From Acacia acuminata (Eukaryota; Streptophyta; Magnoliopsida; Fabales; Fabaceae): DNA of 64,000 nucleotides. Below the pieces are notes generated by a model, which ran no database searches, had not been told where the DNA came from, and worked only from the letters and a program-made list of their open reading frames with translations. Where the stretch lies: NCBI GenBank assembly GCA_019022655.1, contig JAFJYI010000026.1:1860001-1924000 (forward strand), in the 5' to 3' direction. Shown in pieces: positions 1 through 12,849 of the stretch (position 1 is the first letter of the stretch; each line of letters starts with the position of its first letter). Both the position numbers and the translations under genes were made by a program.

Positions 1-2894
1 TGCTCACGACAGAAATATCTCAATACATAACTCTTTCACGTTGTAATACATGCAGCAATATCTCTTTCACCTGAATGAGCAACTGTATTAGTTAATTTAA
101 TGATAAATGGCATTCAAGTCTTAGAAAAAAGATTTCACAAGTATGCGTGTATATGGTACAACCTACCATCAACTGGATTTGCTGCAATTTGGCACTCAAA
201 AGCCCCTGGAGGAACTGGATCAAATTCCACACCAAGCAGGGGACCATCTTCCCGATAGTTCCTTCCTAATTGCTTCTTGACAGCAGTTATAGTAGCATTT
301 TCTATCTCACCCTTCACTTTCAAATATCCTGATGGTTTATATCCACTGCTAATTGCAGCTTTGGGAACCAAAGGTGGCAGAGCTCTGTTAGGTGTCAGAT
401 ATCTAGAAGGCTCCATATTATATGGATCCTGCCCTTGAGAGAACAACTGATCTTGTAAAGATGAGCTACTCTCAGAAGATGTGTTATCCATTCCATCAAC
501 ATCTTCATTATAGTCTCTATTATGTTCATACGTCATATCTGCAACAGAAAAGTCATTGCCATAGTAGCCATGACTCTCAACCTCTTTCAGATCAAGATGC
601 TTATTATCACCATGTTTAGTGCTTCCACATGAATCTTGCCTTAGTCCACTTACATGGTCCTGGACAACGCCACTTGAGCGATCTTGTCGTCCATTAGCAC
701 ATGTTTCATCTTTCAGCAATCTTTTATCTTTTAACCTTCTGTGGCAAAACCATCCAGATACTTGCTTTTCAGTCAAGCCTAACTCCTCAGCAAGTTCTGA
801 TTTCATTTCTTCTGTGGGATATTTGTGCTCTGGAAAGAAAAATCATAAGTTATTCCTAAAGACTTAGCACTTAGCAAATAAGCTTTTACACCCATATGAC
901 AAGAGAAGTACCCTACCATCATAAAATTTTTCCAGGGCCATCACCTGGGCTGGTGTTTTAAGCCTCCTTTTCTTATTTTTCTCGATAGAAACTTTATTCT
1001 CTTCTGATTGCAATTCACCTGATTCTAAAATTGCCAAAAAAGTGAAAGAGTTTAATATGCATATTACAATTGCAAGTGAAGGGGTAATGAATGGTCCCAT
1101 ACTACCATAAATGCAATGGAATCACATATATGCCTACATATCGAAATCAGCAACAATGAAGAGAACATAAAAAGGGGAGCACATCAATCATACAGCATAT
1201 AATAATCCTCCTATCTTAAAATTTATCATAGAGTGGAACACTAGGTTGTAAATATACTAAAAATATGAGATACATTTGATTTACATTCCAACTTCTTGTA
1301 GACCTTTGACAAGAAACAAAGCACTAAGAATCCTTGTAATACTCTTTCCTTTAAATCAATCAACTGATCAAGAGACATATTTACAGAATATATCTGTTAC
1401 AATGCAAAAAATACTATTATTGCACTAATAACATGGGCATACAATAACCCAATGGCTAACCATGCATCACTATACTTTTGATTTCACTGGCAGTCTTGGC
1501 AAATATTACAATTATCAGTGGAGACATCAGACAGCATGTATAATCCTTGGAAAACATGCAATTTCAAATAAGTTGTTGCTATCTTGATATCATGATAAGA
1601 AGAGATTACGTATTTTGATCAAACATTGATAAGAAAATGATTTTGCACAACAAAAGGTTCAGAAAAGAGCATCTGCGGTTAAGGAGCTGCATTGATGATG
1701 ACCATCCACTAAAATGATTTCAAGATTTTACAAAGTTATAACATAAGATCATTTGTGTTGCACAGGTTTCAGCATAAGTATAATGGGTACAGACAGCTAT
1801 GAAAAATTCTATTCAATAAATAATGAATATAGAGCTTCATTTATCCTGTGAACTCTCAAATAGAGGTAGACAGCTTTTTATCATTAAATCCGATGATATA
1901 GAGGAAAATAGTAACCCCAATCCAAAACTCATGCCTAGTTCAACCCTTAAATACAAATTATTTAAATAAAGCCAATGTTTGGACCAGAAATTATAGTGAT
2001 CTTTTGAAAGAAAGAAATTGACATAGTGATGGAAGCCATTTAGTGGTTCAATAATTTGGTCAGCAATCGAATTAACTGACTATTCTTTGAATTCATATAA
2101 CCTATACAAAGCAAACACAATATCTTTAGAAACAATCACCAATGAAATAAATTAAAAACAGAATTGTATAGATGAACACGCAAGCCCACTCTCTCTCAGG
2201 ATATTGTTAGAATATAAGATACTTTTTTATTTTTGGCCCGAGAACAGCCAGCTTAATTTTAGGCAATTACCAGGTAACCTGTTTTCTCATGTTTGGAATT
2301 GCATATTCTTGTAAATATGTCACTTAAAAAGAAATTATCGGAACTAACAGAAAACCAACAAAAGTTCTTTTCTGCAGGTACAAACACAGAACATCATTCA
2401 GATTTATTAAGACAGCTAATTTCACAGGAATTACCAGGGTTTCTCTCTCTCATTTTTTAGAAGCAAAAGCACATGACTCACCTTAGAAAATAGATCTGAG
2501 TGTAGGCAACAATTTATTATCATCAACAAAGAAAATAGAAAACATGCCAAATTGGCATAAAAGAAAAGAAAAAATGCAGGACATCAAAACGTATGAAAAT
2601 GTTGATAATTAAACTTTCTTCACTTAGGGTTGCAAAATTCATGACTAAAATTCAAACCCCAATATTTCTTCAGGTTAATTAACTTCCCCAAATGAAACAC
2701 CAAAATTGAAGTCCCGGGTGCTCTATTCACCTTCAAAACATCTTCTATGAGAATGCAAACAATTCATAATAGCGAATCCAATCAGGCCATTCAGTGCATG
2801 ATAATTCAAGCAATAAGACAAAATCAACCAAGATCTAAAGAACCCAAATATAAAATACGACCAAGGCACGGTGAGAGAATACAATACCTTCCAT
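1..2894 (-). CDS. Homeodomain transcription-factor-like protein, 5' part (3' end outside window)
   Basis: Spliced gene read right to left. Three coding exons can be placed: 2894-2888 (start ATG plus four bases), 1024-917 and 829-167. All introns are GT-AG and the phases agree (each exon ends on the first base of a codon). The joined product starts MEESGELQSEEN. A homeodomain covers about residues 19-77: basic arm NKKRRLKTP, helix 1 with ALEKFYD, then the recognition helix with WFCHRRLKDKR. The helix-3 motif is WF-C-H-R-R, with His where classical homeodomains have Asn51; the plant RLT-like group shares this. A Ser-rich linker and a conserved C-terminal block (SGYLKVKGEIENATITAVKK, then LGVEFDPVPPGAFE) follow, then a donor site at 166-165 leading out of the window. 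The family should act in the nucleus as a DNA- or chromatin-binding protein. Intron 1 is long (about 1.86 kb). Family call is firm; target genes and exact orthology are unknown. Confidence 0.85.
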
Positions 2895-3200
2895 GACTGT
2901 CATAAATTATGGAAAGCCTCGTCTCCTCTGCAAATTATCGGGGATTTGTTCACTTGCTTCTCAGAAAAGCGATACTCATCACATAAATAATGCAGAACAA
3001 GGCGGTACGAAATGTCTATACAATTCAATTCACGTTAAATACAATCCCCAATTCATCATAGGAAGAGACGAAGACGAAGAAGAAGAAGGAAATTCTGATG
3101 AAAGTGGAGATACAAGGGAGGAAGAAAGAAATCGTCTTCCTGTTCTCATTTGCTTGTATGGAACAACTTCTTTACAGTTTCTGTTTTGTTTCATTTAATT
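2895..3200 (-). promoter_or_regulatory. 5' leader and proximal promoter of the homeodomain gene
   Basis: Directly upstream of the start codon on the minus strand. Read on that strand it is rich in TC and CTT runs (around 3,060-3,130), typical of plant 5' leaders. No convincing TATA box was assigned. The plus-strand open frame across here is just the complement of this leader. Extent is inferred. Confidence 0.35.
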
Positions 3201-3490
3201 GAATCTGACCTCTATATTTTTTATCGTGTTTACCAGTTTTTGCTCGCTCTCCATTTTTAAATTTCCCAGAAGAAAATTATTCATGTCTATGAATAGATCG
3301 AAGAATGATGAGGGAAATAAAGATTAATTGTGGAAATTAACAGTTAAATGGGATGCTAAAAAACATTTTGATAATTTAATTTTAAATTTGGACATAATCT
3401 ACGAGAGTCGTGTAGCTTTTAATAATGTGAAAAAAAAAAAAAAAAAAATTTTGTTTGGGCCTTTGGGACCAGACATACTGTGATCCTATT

Positions 3491-3795
3491 GGTTGTTTGG
3501 CTTTATGTTTTGAGGAAAAGTTAAGGACCACACATTGATTTATAAATCTTTTAGGGAAAGTGACATCAAAGTCTTAATTAATAAAAAAGGGTTAAGGATC
3601 AATCAAACGTTCTAAATAATTATTAAAAATACTAAAAAACTTTTTAAAATATTAGTAAAAAGCCATTTCCTCAAGAAAAATTTTTTTGTTTAAGACTTTT
3701 AGTAAAATTTTTTGTACCTGCACATTTTTAAAAGTTTTTTTGGTATTTTTGGTCTATTTAAAAGCAGATAATTGATAAGTTTGAGCCAAACAACC
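3491..3795. mobile_element. MITE with short terminal inverted repeats
   Basis: The 305-bp segment begins GGTTGTTTGGCT and ends with its near-perfect complement AGCCAAACAACC. The interior is AT-rich with no coding potential. Short terminal repeats of this form are typical of PIF/Harbinger or hAT MITEs; the target duplication is not clear, so the superfamily is left open. A poly-A run lies just left (about 3,431-3,449). Confidence 0.5.
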
Positions 3796-3905
3796 TTAAA
3801 AATAATATTAAAACTCTTCAATAATTAATAATATTATAAAACTTTTTTGATATTATTTGTCTTAATTGACATTTTGTTATCATTTTCCCAATTTTTCCTT
3901 TTAAG

Positions 3906-4279
3906 GATAAAGTATATTTTTCATCCTTTAAGTTTAAGAAAGGCTTTATTTTTGTCATTTAACTTTAAAAAATGTATTTTTTTAGCCCTTTTAAGTTAAT
4001 GCCGTTAACTTTACTAATGGAAAATACTTAGTCAACAAATTTAAAATGTTGATTGAGTAAATTTAAAATGCTGAGATGTCTTTCAAAAATATTGATTTTA
4101 CAATAAAAATATAAAAGTAATTATATGAAAATATTAAAATTGGACATGTCAGCATTTTTAATATGATGACTCATCATTTTACATTAGAAAAGTTAACAGT
4201 GTTAGTTTAAAATGACCAAAAACACAATTTTTTTAAAGTTAAAAGCTTAAACTAAAGGAGAAAAGTATACTTTATCTAT
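3906..4279. mobile_element. MITE with long (~100 bp) terminal inverted repeats
   Basis: The left end (GATAAAGTATATTTTTC) is repeated in reverse complement at the right end. The match continues inward over roughly 100 bases with scattered mismatches, including a GTTAACTTT...TAATG block present in both arms. There is no coding capacity. Similar arms occur in the elements near 34.3 kb and 61.6 kb, so this is a repeated family. Confidence 0.6.
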
Positions 4280-6500
4280 TTTGATTCATCTCAATACAAA
4301 ACTATTATGAAGAAGTAAAGAATCATGGTTTTGTGTGTGTGAGAGAGACAAAGTCATCGATATGTGAAGATCAATTTGTTTTTATATTAAATAATACAAG
4401 TATAAGTATTCAAAATATGAGTAGTTCTCTTATCCTATTTACAACTTAGCTTGGAAGTTAATTTCAACATGTTTTATTATAACTTAAGAAATCTTAGACC
4501 TTTTAATTTTATTTTAAAATTTAAAATTTTTTAATTTTGTCATTATTTCATATGTATATTTTTTACGAAAAATAACAATATGCATGGATAAAATTGTATG
4601 TGCATATAATAAATTTAATAGTATGACTTATATTAAGGATAAAATTTATTTTCTCTGTCTTATAAATAGAATGAAAGGTCCAGTCTGTTCGGCCAATTAA
4701 GTGTATGGTAAGTTAGTTTATGTTGTTAATATTGATAATTAATACCTGAATTTAAATTATATTCCTTTGATATAAACATCATAATTGTAGAAGTGATAAA
4801 CTCAACCTCATCGTAATGCTTCTCCGCCCTTTAATTTAAAAATGTCAATACTATGTGTAATGTATATATGAGACTGTTTTGGGGTTATCACATGATTCCT
4901 AAAATCAAATTGGAAAATTGCACCTATTTTTGTTGTGGGGCTTTCCCTCATTGGTAGATTTTCCCCCCTTAATTCTTTATCAGCATAGATATTTATATCA
5001 CAATGTCGACCAACCTTTGTGATGCAATATTCTAGGTGGTTACATTTTGTGAGTTGGATAACAGAAGATTCACATTGCTGGCTAGAAAAATTAACATGTC
5101 TTTAACTTTGTGTCTTCTTCAATGGATGTGAACTTTCTTGGTTGGTCTTCTATGTGATCATACCTCTTCTAATTGCTCTATGGGAAAACAAAAGAGTCAT
5201 CCACACTATGGATCATTAGCTGAAACTTCAAAATTGAATTGGGAGGTTTTGGGTAAATCAAAATGATTATCATTTAACAAACATGAAATTGGGAAACTTT
5301 TTCTCTTTTGAAGATTTTTATGCATTGAGCTCTAAGCTTGTTCCAATTGACATTTGTTAAATGGTGTTTTGAGGGTTAATGCTTGCCTTCTAATATAATA
5401 TGATGTATTGTTTTTTCTTGAACAAAACTAAAAATGTCTAGTAAGTCAGTCTTATTTCTATAAGATGTACAATATTGAGAGAGCATTATATATTCCTCCT
5501 TTCATATATGAGGACTATGCTATACATTTTTGTGCCCTTGTGTCAATTCTCTTCATTAACCATCAAAAGAATGATTGAGGGCTAATTTAACTTCCTTTAT
5601 TGGTTTTAGGTTTTGCAACTTACACTCAATCCAATTATGTCATTGAAAGTCCAAATCAAGCAATTCTTCTTGGCTTGTTAATCATTTGATGTCTAATAAA
5701 AATTGATTTGTTTTTGGTTGTTTAGATATTGTACATTTATTTTTATAGTGAAGAGGCCCGGAGACCATGTGAGAAGTATGAAATTAAGGATGAGAGAGTA
5801 ACATTGTATAGTTATAACATGTTGCTATTTTCACTTCTTACATGTAACTAGAATTCACCTTATTTAGATATTTTTGGTTATTTGTATGCATTGTAATTAT
5901 AGGCATGTACAAATAAAGCTGTTGAAAAGTCTGGATTGAAATAGAGGCATTACCATTTAGTATTGGTTCATTAAGTAAGTGGTGGTTGTTGATTATTGGG
6001 CCCTTGTTAAAAGTCAAGATTGATATAGAGACATTACAATTTAATAGGAAGTTATAAAAAGCTGAAATCTATAATTACCAAATAATTAAGTAGCAACTCA
6101 TTTTCATTTTGATCATATAATAACCAAAACCAGACTGAGAGATATTTTCATATTGACATCATTGTTCTACCAAAAAAATCGTCTATGTACTTTATTAGAA
6201 ACTAGAAGATTCAATGCAACAAAGTTCATCTAAACTTTACTATCATGCCTTATACTTGTATGATTCAGTTTTACATAAACAAAACATGCAATAGGAAAAA
6301 GGAATTTGTTTATTTTTAACCACTGTTTCTTGATTTTCAATTTTTGTATATCTCATTATCTCTAATCCTTTGATATAATAAGTAAGAAAATAGCCTAGCT
6401 TTCCAAGTTTTTAACAACTTGATTGTTATTATCGTATTCGTGTTTATTGACTGAATTTCCATTTTTTTTATTGCTTGAAGTTTGAATGACAATAAATACA
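4280..6500. other. AT-rich intergenic DNA
   Basis: No open reading frame with recognisable protein features, no RNA gene and no convincing terminal repeats were seen. Simple T/A-rich stretches dominate. It separates the homeodomain gene from the MULE; its left part may hold decayed insertions. Confidence 0.5.
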
Positions 6501-6512
6501 TTGTTTTTTAGG

Positions 6513-9380
6513 ATGAGAAAGAGAGACTCCGACCAAATGACAAGTCAAGAGGTTAACGAGGTGCAAAATATGTGTGAAGAATGGTTACATTTTGTTTTGT
6601 AGTGAGTTTGGAAAGGGGAAGAACTTTATAAATTTTAGTGAGAAACTTAGGGAGTCTACAAATGCATGGAGGAATTTGAGTGAGGAGGAGAGGAAAAAAT
6701 ATAGTGAGGGGGCTAAACAAAGAAGGCCCGAGAAGCAGAAGAGGAGCTATGTAGTTTCTTTTCACTCATGGTGCTCTTTGAACCAATTCAATAAAATGGG
6801 CATATGTAAATTGAAATGCAAACTTAAAATCTAAGGTACAAAAGTTATGATTTGGAGATCTGCTTGATGTGGGGTGTTTGCGACTGCCTCAGGACATTTT
6901 AGTTGCTATTATGAGATCATATGATCCCTTTACCAATCAATTTAGAATAAGGGGGAAGACACTTGAAATTGAAGCAAAAGATGTGGCAGAATTGCTTGGG
7001 ATCCCACATAGTGGGGAGGAGGTGAAAGTTGAGGTTAGTGACATGAATGAGACATATAAGAGATTGAAGACAGAGTATGGTAGATTGAAGTATGAAAACA
7101 TACTTAATGCCATAACATCTACAGAGGCGAATGAAAATTTTGAGTTTTTATTTATGTTGCACATGCTCGGTACTTTTTTGACTCCCACAACTAGCTCTAC
7201 AATTAGTGACAAGTTGTTGAAGCTTATATGTTGCACAATTAAAGGCTTTGCATAGTTTAATTGGGCACATACATTGCGAATGACTTGTGGAAGGTGATGG
7301 CAGATTATGTCAACGTGATTAGATCGAACAAAGAAGGAAGGAGCAATGTAGGAGGATGCCTATACATGCTTTTGGTATGTATTATTTTCTATTTTTTTAT
7401 TAAAAAAATTCGGTCTAAAAGTTGAAATGTTTCACATTATTGTTGCAATTATATTTTGGTGAGTGATTCCCATTGTCCAAACTTGTTCCATGATTCAATG
7501 AATGCAATTCAGTTCTAGACAAAAGAGAAGTTGAAGTAAATAATTGAGCACGAGAGGAAGAGAGACATAGGGATTTTGCATATAAGGAAAGATGGTCAAG
7601 TCAAGGAAGACAATGACATTTTGAATAGGAACAGTGTGTCTTATTTAGACCAAGTAAGTGCTAACAGTCATAACTCTAAGTGCATGGGTAAACGATGTCA
7701 TTGGCCATTTTTTTATTCAGTGATGTAAGAATTGAACTAGTTACATGGAAGGTTGATGGCTATCATTGACGATAACCACAAAAGGCTTGTTTGTGCTATT
7801 AATTAAAGAGGAGCTACGAAAGGCACAACTAAAGATTGAAAGGTAGCGGAATCAACAAGTAATGAACACAAATGACACTATGAAAATAGTCGGTAATTAT
7901 GATGATAGGCATCAGGAAATAGAGAAGGAAGATGGTGAAGATGACAAGGGAGATGATGATGGTGATGATGATGAAGGAGATGGTGATGATGACAAATATG
8001 ATGGAGAAAGTATAGAAGCAGTTGTGGGAACACCCATAACAATTTCTATTTTAATGACAAAACTCCTAACCCAGATCGTGGCTCCAATAAAGGAGAACAA
8101 TTCATGGGTTCAGACCAAGTGGAGAAGGAACCCGCACAAGGAGATCACAGAGGCCAAAGATGCCAAAAAATATGTCCCCATAGACTTTAACAAAGCCAGT
8201 CAAGCGGACAAAGAAGGCAACAAATGATAAGGACAAGTTTTTTGAGTTGATATCTTAAATATGCAAAAGTGAAGAACAATAAGTTTTAAAATATTTTCTT
8301 TTCAAACAAAACTACACAGTCAGTTATAGTTTTTATTAATCAATAAATGGATAAAGACATTGTTTCCCCTTTACATGAAACTCATTGAAATAGGTGATGA
8401 AGACATCACACAGGATCTACGGGGACTTAATAAAATAAGTAACAAGGTAAGTGGTATAACAACTCAATATTTATACAAGGTATTTAACGCATTTTATCGA
8501 CCAGTTTACACATATAGGTAATGTCTGTTGTTTGTAAGCCATTAATGGCAGATATGATCAGTATGCTGTTATGCTAGAAGATAGTACTTACATTGACATT
8601 CATATATATTGGCCTAACAACTTTGTTCATGATGCAGTCATTATTGGCCTGTAAGCCATTAGGGTGGACAGTTATGGAATGGAAGAACCAACTACTACCT
8701 CAAAAACTTGGTCACAACATTGAAGAGTGTGATTTGATCATGGGACCCATGGTGGTTGCAAAACACTGGTTCTATTTGGCCCTTGAACCAAACACGACAA
8801 ACTTTTATGTGCTTGATTCAATGGAGCCAATATCTTATGTAAGCAAGAGTAAAAGGTGCAAGAAAGAAAGTGTACTTGCATATCCCCAGGAAACCTTTAT
8901 ATATAAAATTGTAAGTAACAAGCTTTCAACCTTTTGTTCCTAGTTAGTGAATAATCTGGATATCATATACATGTGTCTTGTATCCAAAGGGATCAATTTC
9001 ATGACATAACTGAACTTGTCAAACCCAACCATTTTAGGAAGAAGGCGAAAAGTGATATTATTTGAGCCCTTATTACACAATAGAACAATTTGTGAGTGTC
9101 ATGCTTTGGCAATGTCATTTTGGTTGGAATATGGTATATTTGTTAACCTATGTCACTGTGGGCTATAGGCGACATTGTGGTGTTTATGTGTTGATTTGGT
9201 TGAACAATTGAAGGCCGGGTGAAACGCTATAGTATGGGGAGGATGAGATTCAGGAGTATAGGCAAGACCTAATGTAGTGGCTGGTAAACCATGATTTGAA
9301 TAAGAGGACAGAGGCTACATTGGGACTCATTCATCCACAAGTGACCCACACCAAGAGGACAAGAATGTTATGATTATTAT
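6513..9380 (+). pseudogene. MULE-borne ULP-like (C48 cysteine protease) gene with HMG-like N-terminus, decayed
   Basis: Broken plus-strand gene in several frames. 6,574-6,765 encodes an HMG-box-like segment (LFCSEFGKGKN, then AWRNLSEEERKKYSEGAKQR). 6,869-7,255 encodes a helical domain typical of plant ULP-MULE proteins (LRLPQDILVAIM, KDVAELLGIPHSGEE, MLHMLGTFLTPTTSS); its continuation (DLWKVMADYVNV) is in another frame. 7,862-8,227 encodes an Asp/Gly-rich acidic stretch, partly a GATGATGA-type repeat. 8,593-8,943 carries the protease-like core with HWFYLALEPNTTNFYVLDS, where His and Asp fit the C48 catalytic His/Asp pair; a clear catalytic Cys block was not found downstream. Families of this kind ride on plant MULEs (Kaonashi type) and resemble SUMO proteases. 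Frameshifts and stops make this copy non-functional as a whole. It points towards the transposase remnant across a repeat array. Confidence 0.65.
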
Positions 9381-9928
9381 GTGAATTACATATTAGGCTT
9401 TTGTAGTAACAATTGTTTTTAGTATTGACAAACCTTATCAACAGATTGACAAATGTTGATTATGTTATTAACCACTTATGCTAAGTGTCAAAAGTTGTAT
9501 ATATGTGGTGTTATTCAAAAATGATGGAATGAAATTAATTTTATGTACATGAAGTCTGTAAATAAGGAATGTTCATGTCCATATAAGATATGGTATTAAC
9601 TAAATGTAAGATGGGCTTCATAGGTTTAGTAATACTTTTGACAAGAATTATAAAGGTTTTGACAAAAGGGTTTGCAGATGAAAAAATGTAAGTCGCGAAT
9701 CACAAATATTTGTGGCATTTCACCAAAATTTGTAATGGGATTGACAAGTTTAGTAATGGTTTTGACAAAAGAGTTTACTGATTAAAAAGTATAAGTTTGG
9801 ATTTACCAACATTTATGGCATTTTACCAAAATTCATAATGGGATTGACAAATTTAGTAATGATTTTAACAAGAATTGTAATGGTTTTGAAAAAAGGGATT
9901 GCTGGTGAAAAATTATAAGTCAAGATCA

Positions 9929-10964
9929 TGGTTTCGGAACCTGGACCGGACGAGACGAGACGGTTTGGACCGAAAACCAACGAACCGACCGGAAAACGAT
10001 CCGAGTTAGGAAAACCTGGGTTGACTTGATGACTCCGATCCAACTCGGCCTAAACCAGTCGAGTTGAGGAGACATTGAGTCAATAAGAAAAAATAAAGAT
10101 CAAGAAGCGAAGAAGATCCAGGTTGCGACGGAGGTGGCAACAAAGGCTAAAAGGAAGCTATGTGCGACAAATCAAGGAACAAGAAGAATAAGATGAAGAG
10201 GTAGGATGTTTGGTGCTCTTTCTCTCGCCTGATCTAATCGCCTTCTCTGTTCTCAGTAAAATGAATGAAGAAGACTATCTCTCTCCCTTATGTTCTAATT
10301 GTTCGCCTGAGAATAGAAGATTTGTGATGTTTATTTTTCCAATATGAAATCCTCTTTTCTCTCTTCCTAGTTGTCCCTTGTCATGGCCTCTGTGCCTTCT
10401 TTTATTGTCGCTGCCCTTTAGCTTTAGATTCTCAAAATCTCTTGATTCAAGGTACTTGTGTCGCTATGTATTTGTGCCTTCTTTTATTGTCGCTGCCCAT
10501 TTAGCTTTAGGTTCCCAAAATCTCTTGATTTAAGATATTGTGTGCTGCTATTAAGATAAGGAAATATAAAAAGAATAGATTGGTGGAAATCATTATAATA
10601 AATAATATTATTATTATTCTAAAATGTTTTTATTTTATTTCATTTCATTTTTAGAATCTCATTATTATTATTATCAATATTGTTATTATATCTCATCTTT
10701 GATATTTATAATGAAATCCCTCTAAACCCATATCTTATCAAAATCTCACTTAAATCTTTATAAATTATTAAAGATGACTTCCAAATATACTAAAATAAGT
10801 CTTAAAATCATCAAGGGTATGAGGTGGAATTGGATATTTTTTTCCTTTAAATTTTTTTTTCATTTCTCATCAGTTTGGCCTCGGTTTGACTCTGGTCGAC
10901 TCATTCGACCTTTAACTCGGTGCCTCGACCGGTTGAGTGACCGGTCCGGGTTTAAGAACCTTGG
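9929..10964. mobile_element. Non-autonomous hAT-like element inserted in the tandem array
   Basis: The left terminus (TGGTTTCGGAACCTGGACCGG) and the reverse complement of the right terminus (CCAAGGTTCTTAAACCCGGACC) are imperfect terminal inverted repeats. Flanks read TCAAGATCA on the left and TCAAAATTCA on the right. The array consensus has a single TCAAGATTCACC, so about 8 bases of target were duplicated, as in hAT transposition. The interior is GC-richer at the ends and encodes no transposase. A second copy of the same family lies at 16,720-17,605. Confidence 0.65.
10388..10545. repeat. ~78-bp tandem duplication inside the hAT-like element
   Basis: A block beginning TGTGCCTTCTTTTATTGTCG and ending CTCTTGATTCAAG occurs at about 10,399 and again at about 10,473 with a few substitutions. 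Confidence 0.65.
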
Positions 10965-12849
10965 TCAAAATTCACCAACATTTGTGGTATTTCACCAAAA
11001 TTCGTAACAAGATCGACAAGTTTAGTAATGATTTTGACAAGAATTATAATGGTTTTAATAAAAGGGTTTGCTGATGAAAAAATGTAAGTATGGACTCACC
11101 AACATTTATGTCATTTCACCAAAATTCGTAAGGGGATCGACAAGTTTAGTAATGATTTTGACAAGAATTGTAGTGGTTTTGACAAAAGGGTTTGCTAATA
11201 AAAAAATGTAAGTCAGGATTCACCTGGCGTTTCACCAAAATTACTAATGGTATTGACAAATTTAGAAATGATTTTGACAAAAATTGTAATGGTTTTGAAA
11301 AAAGGTTTGCTGGTGAAAAAATTTAAGTTTAGATTCACCAAAATTTGTGGCATTTCACCAAAATTGTAATGGGGTTGACAAGCTTAGTAATGATTTTGAC
11401 AATAATTGTGATGATTTTAATAAAAGTGTTTGCTGATGAAAAAATGTAAGTCTTGATTCACCAACATTTGTGGCATTTCACCAAAATTCATAATGGGGTC
11501 GATAAGTTTAGTAATGATTTTGACAAGAATTATAATGATTTTGACAAATGGGTTTGCTGATAAAAAAATGTAAGTCTGGATTCACCAACATTTGTGTCAT
11601 TTTACCAAAATTTGTAAAGTGATCAACCAGTTTAGTAATGATTTTGACAATAATTGTAATGGTTTTGACAAAAAGGTTTGTTGATAAAAAATGTAAGTCG
11701 AGGTTCATCTGACATTTCACCAAAATTCGTAATGGGATCGACAAGTTTAGTAATGATTTGACAAAAATTGTAATGGTTTTGATAAAAGGGTTTGCTGATG
11801 AAAAAATTTAAGTTTGAATTCACCAACATTTGTGGCATTTCACCAAAATTAGTAATGGGGTTGACAAGTTTAATAATGATTTTGACAATAGCTATAATGG
11901 TTTTGACAAAAGAGTTTGCTGATGAAAAAATGTAAGTCAAGATTCACCAACATTTTTTTCATTTCACCAAAATTTGTAATAAGATTGACAAGTTTAGTAA
12001 TTATTTTGACAAGAATTGTAATGGTTTTAACAAAATGGTTTGCTAATTAAAAAATGTAGGTTTGAATTCATCAACATTTGTGGTTTTTTACCAAAATTGT
12101 AACGAGATTGCCAAGTTTAGTAATGATTTTAACAAGAATTGTAATGGTTTTGACCAAAAGGTTAGGGTTTGATGAAAAATTGTAAGTTATGGTTCACAAG
12201 AATTGTAATGGTTTTGATCATTTCACCAAAACCAATATTTGTGTCATTTTACCAAAATTCGTAACGAGATTGATAAGTTTAGTAATGATTTTAACAATAA
12301 TTGTAATGGTTTTGACAAAAGCGTTTGCTGATGAAAATATATAAGTTAGGATTTACCAACATTTGTGGTATTTAACCAAAATTCATAATGGGATTGACAA
12401 GTACAATAATGATTTTGACAAGACTTATAATGGTTTTGACAACTGCGTTTGCTAATAAAACATGTCAGGAATCACCAACTTTTGTGGCCTATTACCAAAA
12501 TTTGTAATGGTCCTTCCCATATACATAATTTTCATTACATTGTTACCAATAACAAAAGGAGTAATGGTATTGACAAGTTCAGTATTAGCATGTACGAAAA
12601 AACTAGATTTTGCATAACAACTACAATACAAAGTCAAATGACAAGTGAATATAATGATTCCATATTGATGTAATATTTTCGTGTAATTCCCACCATAGAA
12701 CATATTTTTTTTTTTCCTTTTACACTACTTACATTAGATTAATCTTATAAGTATTATATCCCATCTAACCAAAAATATGTGAAGGGATCCAAATCATTGT
12801 ATATAAACCAAAAAATATCTTGCAAAATATTTACCCCCATGTCTGCACA

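Larger units (their letters stand above)
9600..12460. repeat. Degenerate ~120-bp tandem repeat array inside the MULE
   Basis: At least fourteen units follow one another at roughly 115-125 bp, each holding the modules GATTTTGACAAGAATTGTAA, GGTTTGCTGATGAAAAAATG, ATTCACCAACATTTGTGGCA and TTTCACCAAAATTCGTAA. Units start near 9,667, 9,771 and 9,895 and resume at 11,066, 11,187, 11,303, 11,430, 11,549 and onward to about 12,440. The array is interrupted by the element at 9,929-10,964. Minus-strand open frames here are only the repeat read in phase. It lies between the convergent ULP-like and transposase genes. A weaker outlier block lies at about 15,110-15,290. Confidence 0.85.

Noticed and set aside
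422..867. Plus-strand open frames of 65 and 82 residues
   Set aside because: They lie opposite exon 3 of the homeodomain gene and show no domain.
2893..3198. Plus-strand frame of 101 residues
   Set aside because: Complement of the homeodomain gene's start and TC-rich leader; acidic run comes from GAAGAC repeats.
7912..8100. Minus-strand Ser-rich frame
   Set aside because: Complement of the Asp-coding GAT repeat of the ULP-like gene.
11508..11940. Minus-strand proteins of 78 and 102 residues with repeated VKTI...NHY text
   Set aside because: They are the tandem repeat read in frame, since the unit length is close to a multiple of three.
9600..12460. CRISPR-like array
   Set aside because: Units are ~120 bp, degenerate and without distinct spacers; plant nuclear context.
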